A stretch of 64,000 nucleotides of DNA from Dryocosmus kuriphilus (lineage: Eukaryota; Arthropoda; Insecta; Hymenoptera; Cynipidae), in assembly GCA_038277395.1 (NCBI GenBank), contig CM076192.1, positions 55,351,119 through 55,415,118 on the forward strand. The letters are read 5' to 3'. This document shows, piece after piece, positions 10,983 to 21,106 of the stretch. A program made the translations under genes and the position numbers. How positions within the stretch are numbered: position 1 is the first letter of the stretch; each line of letters starts with the position of its first letter. The notes beneath the pieces are model-generated. The model saw nothing but the letters and a program-made list of their open reading frames with translations, made no database searches and had not been told where the DNA came from.

Positions 10983-12360
10983 TAGAACAACTTCCCGTAC
11001 TAGAAGAGTACCTTCCGAAATTTATACCAAATAAAGATGCAAAATCGGTAACAAAAACAACTTACCTAGATATTCGAAAGTATTTGCAGATTAAGGATTT
11101 CAAAATAACCCTAATGTTCATATCTTATGCAGCTAAAATTTTTACATCTGAATTCTTATTGAAAATGCAAAAAGAAGAACCAATGATCCATGTTTTGTAT
11201 ACTTAGCTTAAGAAATTGATTTATTTAATGTGCTCTAATATTATCAAACCTGATATTGAGTTATGGAAAAAAAGCTTTTTAAGTATGAAAGCTTCAGAAT
11301 AATTGGCACTAGCGAATTTACGTGATCTCAAAGATATAAATTTTAGTGGAAAATTAATGCTGAATTGATGCTTTTGAAAGAGCCGAGTAAAACTGTATTT
11401 TTAAAGCAAGTTCAAAATTTCTATGCAACAATCATTAAGTATTTACTCGAGGAAGTCCCTGCTATAAGTTCTCTTCGATATTTTGAATGTTTATCGCCAG
11501 AAAACATTAAAAAATTTGATAGTATTGTTTAAATTCAAAAAATCGCTACTTTGCTACCTCTAGTCGATGTCGACGTTGATTTATGAAGTCGAGAATTTCA
11601 ATTACTTCAAGTTGACTTGGAAGTATCATTCACTTTGCAAGAAAACGAAAGAATTGATGATTATTGGCCTAAAATTTTTATGTTGAAAAATCCGCCATGT
11701 GCTCGTTACCCAGTTTTAACTAAGGTAGTAAAGGCTGCCTTATCATTGACACATAGTAGTAGCAGTGTAGAAAGGGGATTTTCTAGTTCAGACAATATTT
11801 TAACTGATGATCGAGCTAATATGAGCCTCAAAACATTAAATGCAATTATAGATGTACAAAATGGTCTAAAAAATTGGAATTCCAAGCCTTATAAAGTTCC
11901 TTTCACTGACAATCTTATAAAAATGAGTCGAGCAGCTCATAGAGCCTATCAATATTATTTATAAAAAAAAAAAAAAATAAAAAAATAGCAGAGGATAAAA
12001 GGGAAAAAGAAGAAAAAGAATTAGAAAGAGAGAGAAAGGAAGAAGAAATATTAAGCAATGCTAATAAAAAATTGAAAAGTTTGAAAATTTTGGAGACTGA
12101 GCTAGAAAAGGAAGAAAAAGTTTACAAGAAATTACTTAGCTAAAGAAACAGAATCCATGAAAAATGTTGTGAAAAAAGCTATTTCCAAAGAAAATAGTAC
12201 AAGTAAACGGTTTTAGTTGAATTATTCAGAGGAGAGCAAAATCTACATGTCGAAGATTTAAATCAAAAAGAAAAAGTCGATCAACTTCGAGTAAAAATTA
12301 ATAAAAGAAAGTCGGCTATTTTTGACTCTTTAGTCTCGAAAAAATTAAAAACTGATAATT
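10983..12360 (+). pseudogene. hAT transposase remnant
   Basis: The best-preserved part, 11617-11964, carries the hAT C-terminal dimerisation domain: YPVLTKVVKAALSLTHSSSS, then SVERGFSSSDNIL, the DDRANMSLKTLNAI stretch and a conserved W. Upstream (10983-11610) the same reading continues only with several stops. Downstream (11965-12360) lies a Lys/Glu-rich coiled-coil-like stretch with further stops. hAT enzymes cut and paste DNA using an RNase H fold. Here the catalytic part is decayed, so the copy is inactive. Confidence 0.7.
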
Positions 12361-12419
12361 AACATTCAAAATATTTGTTCCTATTACTATGTACTAAATA
12401 TAGTAAGTTGATTATTATG

Positions 12420-12640
12420 CGTTAAAGAAAAACCAGATATTATAGCACTCGGCAAAACAAAACTTAATCCGACACATAAAATTGAGTTTAAAGATTGTAA
12501 TAGCATTATAAGATACAGACCAAATGCGAAACAGGCAGGGGGTTTGTAATTTTAATGAATTTTTTTTTTTAATTTAAACGAATAATCTTATCTGAAATAG
12601 AACAATTCACAACTTTAGAAACAGTAATCATCGCTATAAT
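12420..12640 (+). pseudogene. LINE endonuclease remnant
   Basis: Translation from about 12424 gives KPDIIALGKTKLNPTHKIEF and then IIRYRPNAKQAGG. This matches the N-terminal pattern of Jockey-type apurinic endonucleases (an E/K-T-x-L segment, then a Gly-Gly turn). Frameshifts and stops follow, ending in a TLETVIIAI-like strand at the boundary of the duplicated unit. It is too short to assign a family. Confidence 0.5.
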
Positions 12641-13626
12641 ATACAGTAATGAGTTCAAAAAATTTTACTTGCAAATAAATATTGAAAAATTTTCGAACTA
12701 CTATTTGAAAAGAGATTTTGAAATTGGTTTCGATTTTAAATTATGAAGGAAATTAATTTACTTAAGGTACTGCCGGCCTTGAGGAATTTTATCAAAAATA
12801 ATAAATATATGTATTTGTTTATAACAATTACCATTGATGGCAACTTATTGTGTCAAGATATTATTCTTGAGGCGAAAGGAAATTATTCAACAGAAAACAA
12901 AAATTGCTTAAATGGCTTAAAACAACGAAGAATGTTTTTTAAAGGCAATCTATTGTATCTAAATATTATTCTTGAGATGCAAAGAATGATATCAACAAAG
13001 TTAAACTTAAAGATTTGATTAGATTATTGTTTTATAAAGTCTTTTCATTTTTAAGAACAAAGAATATTATTCTCGATATTCTAGCTCTTGGAAAGTGATT
13101 TTTGAGGCGATAGATTTTAAAAAGTTGTATCAAGAAGTTTCTAATAATGAAATTCCATTTTCGCGATCTCAATAAAATTTTAAAATTCGTTAAATAATTT
13201 TTTTTTTTTTTTTAACAATTAAATGTAAAATTGATCCTATATTTACTTCTTACGCTTCTCCAAAATTCTCTTAATTAAGAATCAATAGAAACTTGTACTC
13301 ATTATCTCGATTGAAATTTACAAATACAGTAACAAAATTATAATATCAATTCTAAATTACCAATAAAATTTTGATATTTGGTAATTATAACTAAAAATTA
13401 CTTTTTAAAAAAAACGATATAAATAATAAGTGCTAATATTCTCTGTTTTGCAATATATCGCCGACTATCGTCTATGAAAACCAACGACAAACGATATAGT
13501 CGCAACAAATCATTGTAATTTTAATAGTTCGCGATAAAAACGTCTAAAAAGTAATTAAATTTAAAAACTTTCATATACCCAGAGTTATCAATAAATTTTT
13601 AAATTAAAAACTTTATTTATTCACGC
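12640..13626. repeat. Left arm of duplicated unit, copy B
   Basis: Matches 1-977 almost base for base. The larger differences are a longer T-run near 13199-13213 and a longer A-run near 13410. Identity ends abruptly at 13626, where Jockey element J1 begins. Confidence 0.9.
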
Positions 13627-13640
13627 GGCTCGGAGGCATT

Positions 13641-15055
13641 ATGCCTCTGGAGCACGAAGTAAAGATGGACGAAGATGGCTTCACCATCGCGTCATCGAGG
13701 AAGCGACGGCGTCAATCCGCTACTTCCATAGATGGAAGCAGTAAGACGTCTAGGACGTCCATTTTTAAGCATGTCCCCTTCTTGCAAGCCCGATTCAGTT
13801 AGAAGGAATGTACCATCGGGTTCAAGCGCTAAGACCACCCAAGTAAAAACAGGGCTGGGCAAAATTCCCCCCATAAAAATGTGCTAGTGGATGAGGCTAA
13901 TCATCCCTACACCGTCCTGCATTCTCTTTTGAAAAAAATCGACCCAATTTAAGCCCATAGTTTATAACGTGGGCTCTAACATCTACTCCGTTCGCGTTTT
14001 CCTACCTAGACGACTACCGGGCAATCATTTCTAACTTAGAAAAGGAAGGCTTCGAGTACTACTTGTACAAGAATATAGAATCACCCCCTGTTAAACTGGT
14101 CATTAGAAATATCCCTATTTCCTTCCCCGAAGACTCAGTTCTTGCCGAGCTTCAGGAAGATGGATATTCAGTCACTTCCATCAGTCGGATGAGGAACCGA
14201 CAAACCAAAAAAGCCCTCCCAATGATTCTTCTTACTGTCCCAAACTCGCCACAGGCAAAGGATCTTCTCAATTTACAGGCCCTCGCTTTTATCAAAATAA
14301 AAGTAGAGCCCTACGTAAAACCCAAAGAAACCTCACAGTGCTTTAACTGCCAGAGGTTTCATCATGTTTCCGATATGTGCCATGCCACTCCGCGATGCGT
14401 TAAATGTGGAGGCTCGCACCTTAGCTCAAGCTGCGAAAAAGACCCGCAAGCTCCGGCCACTTGCGCCAACTGCTCGGAAAACCATCCTGCCAACTATCGA
14501 GGCTGCTCTGCATTTAAGAAAGCCTCCAGAAATAAAAAATCTAGCCGCAATAAAAATAAAGTAAAATCATCCGACTTCCAAAAAATAAAAAATGTTGAAA
14601 CCCAAAAAAAAAGCGCGCCTACGTTACAATTTCCACCAATGCCAAGCTTTACGCAAGAGCAGACACCCCCTGTCATCAATCCCCCACCGCAAAAAGTACC
14701 GCTTTACAGCACAATGCTAGCATCAAAAAACCGTAAAAAACAACCTGAAGCAATCGCGTTTAATTCTAAACCTAGGCAGACAACTCAAAGTATGCAAAAT
14801 AATACACAAAATAAAACATCCAACTCCGTGATGAAAACCACTTCACAGACTAGAGTCACTCCAGCAGCGGCGACTACTTACACTGCTCCATCCCAAACAA
14901 TAAAAATCAATCTAATAAGCCTTTTAAATCGCGCCACGACCTTAACCACCGATATAATGGGGGGTAAAATTAATCTAACAGAAGCTATTAACTCAACCGC
15001 CGAGATCATAAATAATATATTAACACTAGCTATAGAGAATGGCAACCTCCAATAA
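13641..15055 (+). pseudogene. J1 ORF1 (gag-like RNA-binding protein), frameshifted
   Basis: ORF1 of Jockey elements binds the element RNA. The start MPLEHEVKMDEDGF at 13641 is frameshifted within the first 400 bp. From 14063 a 330-residue frame is open to 15055. It has an RRM-like segment (VIRNIPISFPEDSVLAEL), then three zinc knuckles starting at CFNCQRFHHVSDMC, CVKCGGSHLSSSC and CANCSENHPANYRGC, and a Lys/Gln-rich C-tail. The copy at 48042-49079 shows the unbroken N-terminal half. The stop overlaps the ORF2 start by 17 bp. Confidence 0.85.
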
Positions 15056-17720
15056 TAACGTAATAAAAATTATTTTCTGGAACGCTCAGGGCATATATAA
15101 AAAAAGACATGAATTAGCCACATACCTCTTTAAAAATGATATTAACATCTGCCTTCTTAGCGAAACTTTACTCCATGAATCCATACGATCTAATCTAGTA
15201 CGCGGCTATAAATTATATTGGAACAACACCAATAGAGGAACCGCCATTTTAATCCAAGAAAAAATTAAACACCACGAGCTTATAATACCTGAACTAGAGA
15301 ATCTCGAAGCTACTGCTATTCAAATAAAAATACATGGAAATCCGTATGCCATTGTCTCGATATACCAAACTTGCTCTAAGCCATTTACAAAAAATGATTA
15401 TAGGAAAATTTTTAAACTTGCACCCTCTGTCATTGCTGCAGGCGACTTCAACGCGAAACACATAGCTTGGAATAGCAGAATAACCAATAAGACCGGAAAA
15501 CAATTATTTCAATATATAACTGACAAAAATCTTTCCGTCTCCGCTCCAGATTCACACACCTTCTTCCCCCATAACACTAAACATAAATCGGACCTCATTG
15601 ACTTTGCAATAATTAAAAATAATTACTTTAATCATAATACTACAGTTATAAATGAATTAGATTCAGATCATCGACCAATTTTACTTAGCCTACATACTAA
15701 ATGCGAAAAATCTCCCGATGCACCTCGCTACAATTTTGCAAAAGCAAACTGGCAGACTTTTACCTCAACCCTGGAATCTCAATTAAATTTTGAACCCACA
15801 CTTCTTAATACTACTCAAATTGATGAAACTGTTACAAATCTCACTCTAAGTATAAAATCTGCTATTCACTCTGCAGTCCCTCAGACTGCATTCAATGAAT
15901 ATGATCCGCCCCTCAGCCCTGAGATCCAAGACCTCATCACCACCCGTAACAAACTCTGCAATAAACATCAAAAAAATAAAAATCCTATTCTAAAAAATAC
16001 GATTAACCATCTTCGAAAAACTATTGCTGTTAAAACTATCGAGCACAGGTGCAATAACTGGAATAAAGTAGTCGGTAAACTAGATATCAAAGATAACTCC
16101 ATTTGGCGCATGACGAAAGTCCTCACAAAACCGCGAACTAATATCCCCCCGCTCAAAAAATCCGATCAAACCTTTGCACTTTCTCCCAGCGATAAAGCAA
16201 ACCTTTTAGCAGATAATTATGAAAGTAATTTCTCGCCACATGATGAACCATCAGACCCGCAACATATCACTGAATGTGAAAAAATTGTTTCCGAGTATCT
16301 CAAAACCCCCAGTACTGATAATTTCAAGAAAATAACCACTAAAGAAATAACCAAACAGATTAAAACTACTAAAAATAATAAAGCGCCCGGCCCTGACTCA
16401 ATTTCAAATCTAGTTCTTAAAAAGCTTCCTGTCTCGTGCCTCACCCTACTTGCCATTATATTCAATGCATGTCTTCAGCTTAGCTACTTTCCTGACTCCT
16501 GGAAAACGGCCCACATCTTAGTTTTTCAGAAAAAAGGCAAAGATCCATATCATCCTACTAGCTACAGACCCATTAGCCTCTTAAATACAATGAGCAAAAT
16601 TTTCGAAAAAATAATTCTCTCCCGTATAAATTGTCACCTCGAGGAAAACAGCATCCTTAAACCGCAACAATACGGCTTCAGAAAAGGTCACTCTACTCAA
16701 CACATGATGCTCAGGCTCACAGAAGCCATTAGCCTAAATTTTAATCGGAAAAAAAAGCATACTGGAGCTGTCTTCCTCGATGTGGCAAAGGCCTTTGACA
16801 GTGTCTGGCACATAGGCCTACTCAGAAAACTTATCAAATACAATTTTCCAAGAGGGCTTATCTTATTTATTCATTCGTATCTTACTAATAGAAAATTTTC
16901 AGTCAAATTACAGAACACACTCTCAAGCGAAAGGCCCTGCCGAGCCGGCGTGCCTCAAGGTAGTATTCTCGGACCTGTTCTCTTTATTATATACGTAAAT
17001 GATATCCCCGAGGTTCCTGAAGTTTCCATTGGAATATACGCAGATGACACTGCATTATTTACCTCCTCTTGGTCAATTTATAAAATCCTAAAATTACTTA
17101 ATAATGCTCTTAAAATTATCGAGGCTTGGACTAAACTTTGGAGAATAAAAATTAACGTTTCAAAATCAGAATCAATTCTTTTCTCGGTTAGAAGGCCAGT
17201 CAAAATAGATCCACCTCAAATGTTTAATGAACCAATTGAATGGAAAAATTCCGTAAAATACTTAGGAGGCAAACTCCATAAACGCCTTAATTGGAAAGAA
17301 CATATTCACGAAACTAAAGGAAAAGCTCTCGGGGTTATCTCGCGCCTACATCCTATTGTTAATCGACACTCAAGCCTAAAACCTGACCATGCTATCATAA
17401 TCTATAAAATGTTTATTCGACCTATCATTACCTATGCCTGTACAATCTGGGGTGGTGCGTCAAAAAGTAATATTAATCAAATTCAAATCATCCAAAACAA
17501 ATTTCTCAGACGCATCACCAAGGCACCCAGATTCACAAAAATTTCTCTCCTACACAGAGAGTTTCAACTACCTTATATTTCTGATTTTATAAAAGAAACT
17601 GTTACTAAATTCTATGATTCTGCATCACTATCACCCTTTGAACATATTTCCTCATTAGGGAAATATGAGTATGACCCACTTCGCAAACATCCGATGCCAA
17701 GAGATTTCCTCTTGAAATGA
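15039..17720 (+). CDS. J1 ORF2: endonuclease and reverse transcriptase
   Basis: An 893-residue protein with no internal stop. The apurinic-type endonuclease spans about residues 10-225 (IIFWNAQGIYKKR, the catalytic-type SET, AAGDFNAKH, and SDHRPI at the end). A linker is followed by the RT at about 450-730, with SYRPISLLNTMSKIFEK, DVAKAFDSVWH, GVPQGSILGPVLF and the catalytic box YADD at residues 667-670. A C-terminal thumb/connection region contains RPIITYACTIWGG. No RNase H domain is present, as is usual for Jockey. In the family this protein nicks target DNA and primes cDNA synthesis from the nick. Its start overlaps ORF1 by 17 bp in another frame, suggesting termination-reinitiation. It could in principle act in trans. 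Confidence 0.88.
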   Translation: MATSNNNVIKIIFWNAQGIYKKRHELATYLFKNDINICLLSETLLHESIRSNLVRGYKLYWNNTNRGTAILIQEKIKHHELIIPELENLEATAIQIKIHGNPYAIVSIYQTCSKPFTKNDYRKIFKLAPSVIAAGDFNAKHIAWNSRITNKTGKQLFQYITDKNLSVSAPDSHTFFPHNTKHKSDLIDFAIIKNNYFNHNTTVINELDSDHRPILLSLHTKCEKSPDAPRYNFAKANWQTFTSTLESQLNFEPTLLNTTQIDETVTNLTLSIKSAIHSAVPQTAFNEYDPPLSPEIQDLITTRNKLCNKHQKNKNPILKNTINHLRKTIAVKTIEHRCNNWNKVVGKLDIKDNSIWRMTKVLTKPRTNIPPLKKSDQTFALSPSDKANLLADNYESNFSPHDEPSDPQHITECEKIVSEYLKTPSTDNFKKITTKEITKQIKTTKNNKAPGPDSISNLVLKKLPVSCLTLLAIIFNACLQLSYFPDSWKTAHILVFQKKGKDPYHPTSYRPISLLNTMSKIFEKIILSRINCHLEENSILKPQQYGFRKGHSTQHMMLRLTEAISLNFNRKKKHTGAVFLDVAKAFDSVWHIGLLRKLIKYNFPRGLILFIHSYLTNRKFSVKLQNTLSSERPCRAGVPQGSILGPVLFIIYVNDIPEVPEVSIGIYADDTALFTSSWSIYKILKLLNNALKIIEAWTKLWRIKINVSKSESILFSVRRPVKIDPPQMFNEPIEWKNSVKYLGGKLHKRLNWKEHIHETKGKALGVISRLHPIVNRHSSLKPDHAIIIYKMFIRPIITYACTIWGGASKSNINQIQIIQNKFLRRITKAPRFTKISLLHREFQLPYISDFIKETVTKFYDSASLSPFEHISSLGKYEYDPLRKHPMPRDFLLK

Positions 17721-17742
17721 GTCACCCGGGCTGTGGGGGTAG

Positions 17743-17784
17743 GGTCGGCGCAGCACCGAGACATGCCTCGATGCTGCGCCGACC
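17743..17784 (+). other. 18-bp-stem hairpin in the J1 3' UTR
   Basis: ggtcggcgcagcaccgag (17743-17760) pairs with ctcgatgctgcgccgacc (17767-17784) with one G-U type wobble around a 6-nt loop. Copies of gtcacccggg flank it at about 17721 and 17786. It lies 22 bp after the ORF2 stop. The position fits an RT-recognition structure, but that is inference. Confidence 0.8.
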
Positions 17785-18058
17785 TGTCACCCGGGGCCTG
17801 GCTGCAATCTTTACTTTCGACCTCTCTAAAACCTCTCCTTCCTTCTTCTTTACTTCTGTAATATAAAATAATATCTCAGATTGTTGTGGTTTTTTCCCTA
17901 CTTAAGGGCTTTTTTCCCACAAAGTAACGTCACTTTTTAAACTCTGCCATGCCAAATTTCTCTCAGATTGTGTAATAATGCCCGAACGGGTACCGCACAA
18001 CAATTCCTTCCAGTTAGTATCATTCTTCGGGGAGACCAACTACCGACGGCGCGCGGCT

Positions 18059-18077
18059 GGCACGGCTTCGCCGTGCC
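18059..18077 (+). other. Perfect 8-bp hairpin near the J1 3' end
   Basis: ggcacggc, loop ttc, gccgtgcc, inside a GC-rich block that ends in C-runs and then 21 T. It may be part of the 3' structure of the element RNA. Confidence 0.65.
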
Positions 18078-18249
18078 CATCGCCCGCCGGCGTGCATTGG
18101 GTCTCACAGGAGGGGGCGTTGGTTGGGGCCCCCCCATCCCCACCCCCTTTTTTTTTTTTTTTTTTTTTTTGAACAATATTCTGGTCTATCGAGAAGATAC
18201 CCTGTGCTTTTTCTTCGTGATATCAAGAAAAATTTCCATTTTTCAAATA

Positions 18250-18879
18250 ATGACGGACAAAGTTGAATCATCTGCTGGTGCGGTTGCATCCGCGAAGAAG
18301 GCTGCTGCTCCTAAGGTGAAGAAACCCAAAACCAAACCAAGTCACCCACCAACTGCTGCCATGGTGAACGCCGCCATCAAGGAACTAAAGGAAAGGAGTG
18401 GATCATCCCTTCAGGCTATCAAGAAATACGTTGCTGCAACTTATAAAGTGGATGCTGACAAGTTGGCTCCTTTCATCAAGAAGTATTTGAAGAGTGCTGT
18501 TGCCAGTGGCAAATTGGTTCAGCCCAAGGGAAAAGGTGCTTCAGGATCTTTCAAGCTCGCAGTGAAAGGTACAAAACCGAAATCTGCCAAGTCTGCTGCA
18601 TCGAAGGTTGCAAAGAAACCAGCAGCCACCAAACGCGCAAAGAAGCCAGCTTCCCCGAAGAAGGCAGCTCCCAAAGCAAAGAAGGCTGTTGCCGAAAAGA
18701 AGAAGACGACAGCTAAAGTTGCTGCTAAACCACCCAAGGCGAAATCAACCATCGCCAAGCCTAAGGTCACCAAGGCTGCTCCCAAAAAAGCAACGAAGGC
18801 AGCTTCTCCAGCGAAGAAGGTTGGTACTGCTGCTCCCAAATCAAAAAAGCCAGCAGCGAAGAAAGTATCAAAGAAGTAA
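18250..18879 (+). CDS. H1: Histone H1 (linker histone), copy B
   Basis: Encodes the same 209-residue H1 as copy A: globular winged helix at about 31-104, a basic Ala/Lys/Pro tail, and no frame damage. The leader is shared with copy A only from 18171. Everything upstream is LINE J1, so the CCAAT box and the rest of the native 5' flank are gone. The frame is open 94 codons upstream through the T-run into J1's 3' region. This is fortuitous, since an N-terminal fusion would be rich in Pro and Phe runs. The coding sequence is intact, but native expression is doubtful unless J1 reads through or a promoter lies in the 79-bp leader. Confidence 0.95.
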   Translation: MTDKVESSAGAVASAKKAAAPKVKKPKTKPSHPPTAAMVNAAIKELKERSGSSLQAIKKYVAATYKVDADKLAPFIKKYLKSAVASGKLVQPKGKGASGSFKLAVKGTKPKSAKSAASKVAKKPAATKRAKKPASPKKAAPKAKKAVAEKKKTTAKVAAKPPKAKSTIAKPKVTKAAPKKATKAASPAKKVGTAAPKSKKPAAKKVSKK

Positions 18880-18931
18880 AGAGGAGATAATGTTCTTTTG
18901 ACATTTTAAAGCATACTATTCAATAATAAAC

Positions 18932-18947
18932 GGCCCTTTTCAGGGCC
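18932..18947 (+). terminator. Histone 3' stem-loop of H1, copy B
   Basis: GGCCCTTTTCAGGGCC followed by ACCAAA, at the same distance from the stop as in copy A. Confidence 0.95.
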
Positions 18948-19330
18948 ACCAAATACTTCTGACGTTGGTTTGCCTCTTCAATCAAACATGATGAATTTAC
19001 TTTGAAAATACTTCCAATTTTTAAATTTTATTCTTGTCATTTTGTTTCAGCTCTTCAGATTGGAAAAAACGTAAAAAATAACTTGATTTGAATAAAATCC
19101 AAAAAGGGGTGAAATTTCATCTATCCCAACTTTTGAGAAAATTTCTATTCTTTAGACTACCCTCCTGTAAGCCAATAAATATTATCTGTTTTTTCAAAAA
19201 ATAATTTATTCTCACAGGGTGTCTAAGCGTGCGGAAATTGTACGGATTTTATTTTATTTTTCGTTTATACTCGCTTCCCTTTTACGGGTTTTAGAAGACT
19301 TCCAGAACAATTACAAACACGAATATCTCT

Positions 19331-20500
19331 GCCCGGTAATAAGCGTTAAATTGAGAAGAATTAAGAATTTGTATTCTTATGAATACGCGATTTTTCCTCC
19401 ATCTAAAAACCCCCCAACGGGAACAGAAAAAGTGCAAATCCCATTCCTCTCAATCGACTTAGCAAAATTTCACAGAAGCGTATTAAAAAGAATTAAAAAG
19501 TAGAAAAACGTAAAAGAAGGAATAGAAAAGCTTAAAATAATTTCACTTTGAGAACGCTATATCGAATTGAAATTTATGGATTGTTTCCTTATTAATAAAT
19601 ATTTTGTATTATACTGTCATTTTTAATAATTACAGTTTATTTTTAAAGGATTTGAAAATAATTAAAACGATTTCAAGAGATTTAATAAAATGCGCATCTC
19701 ATTATGTACTGTAATTTTATCTTTCTTAATTTTTTTACTATTAATTATTTATTTTCTCAGACATTTCAATAACATTTATAAATAATTATTCTTTACTTAT
19801 ACCACAAGGAAAATTATTATAATTATTAAAAATAATTATACCTTATTATCAATTATCTTTACTAATTACTATTACATATTATTTATGATGCATTTATTTA
19901 ACCTACATTTTTCATTATTAAATCGTTTTATAACTTATACATTCGGAAAATATTCAAATTTACAGTTATTTATATTTTAATAATTTATTTAAACGTGTTA
20001 AAAAATGCATTAATCTCTGCTAACATTGAGGAGAATACATTACAGATGAAATCTATTCAAATGTGTGAATTAAAATAATTTTAATTCGAGAGAGGCAGAT
20101 TTGAATTGATTAGAATTAAAATTTCAAAAGTTATATTTCACATAAAGGAAATAAAACAATTTATTACACATATTTTGTGAACTATTTAGAAGGAATTAAA
20201 TAAACTCAAAATATGACCACTTTTGCGGAATACAAAACATCTCTGTGAGGTGTGCTTACCGGTACAGTTAGAAGGAATTAAATACGAGTATATTGAAAAC
20301 ACGTTCTCTTTTGGGGAATAGGAAACTACGCGACGGTTGCTATGGAAATAAAAGTGAATTAGTTTCGGAGATATCCTATTTTTTTAATGGCATTTTAGAC
20401 AAATGAAAAAATTGCGCATTCCAAAAACTAAAATAATATTCACTTTTACGCTGAAATCTGAAAATATTAATTTTTCTCTATTCAACGCTTATTACCGGGC
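19331..20500. mobile_element. TIR DNA-element remnant, copy B
   Basis: Duplicate of the element at 2627-3796. The exact 17-bp terminal match lies at 19331-19347 and 20484-20500. No transposase is seen inside. The open frame overlapping its left end in copy A has lost its ATG here (att). Confidence 0.55.
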
Positions 20501-20675
20501 GGCCTCTTTATGAGGGGACCAACATTTTAACGTAGGTTCCATAGTTCTTAGTAAGCTTAAGTATCTATGCATCTAAACAGGCTTTTGTACTCCTATTTTT
20601 TCCTGAGCAAATATTACATAAACCAAAATTGTAACAACTATCAAGACTGAAACTTCTGATATTTTAATAAAATAT

Positions 20676-20835
20676 TAGGGTGGATATCGCAATGTAGGAT
20701 AGGAATCCTAGAACCACGAGAACCCTTGATAGAAGTACATAGTTAAACTCCATTGTTAGCCCGACTCACGATTCGAAACCCGGAACCTCTTTCTTGCAAG
20801 GCCGGCGACTACCACCTGAGCCACCGAGGCCTTCC
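20676..20835 (-). mobile_element. tRNA-derived SINE, copy B
   Basis: Same minus-strand A-box and B-box arrangement as the SINE near 4 kb. The B-box reverse complement gattcgaaac starts at 20770. One extra T near 20743 distinguishes it from copy A. Confidence 0.6.
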
Positions 20836-21106
20836 GAATGTTGAAACGATTAAGAAATATAAACTATAAGCTTGATAATAATAAGGACGGGTTTTGGAAA
20901 CAGAAATCAAATCTAAAAAAAAAAAAAAGTCTTATTGAAATAATACGAAGTTTCGCTACGAAAATAAAAGTTTATTGACAACAGCGCAGCTATAAGTTTT
21001 GCGCATTATTAAAATGTGTCTAAGAAAATTATTATTTTCATAATTTTCAGTTATTTTCATGCATGCCAATTTTTGTATTCATTATTTCATGATGCTAAAA
21101 CAATGC

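Larger units (their letters stand above)
13627..18170 (+). mobile_element. Jockey-like LINE J1, copy 1, inserted upstream of H1
   Basis: A 4.5-kb non-LTR retrotransposon on the plus strand. It starts at cggctcggaggc, just before the ORF1 ATG, so it lacks the 5' leader present in copies at 49 kb and 61 kb. It carries ORF1 (broken at its start), an intact ORF2, and a GC-rich 3' region with hairpins. It ends in 21 T (18150-18170) against the H1 leader. No TSD is found. Compared with copy A, the insertion came with loss of 488 bp of target (978-1465). Confidence 0.9.

Noticed and set aside
17968..18249. N-terminal extension of H1 copy B by 94 codons into J1
   Set aside because: It runs through GC-rich LINE sequence and a 21-T run. 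Copy A and the H1 family start at MTDKVESS.
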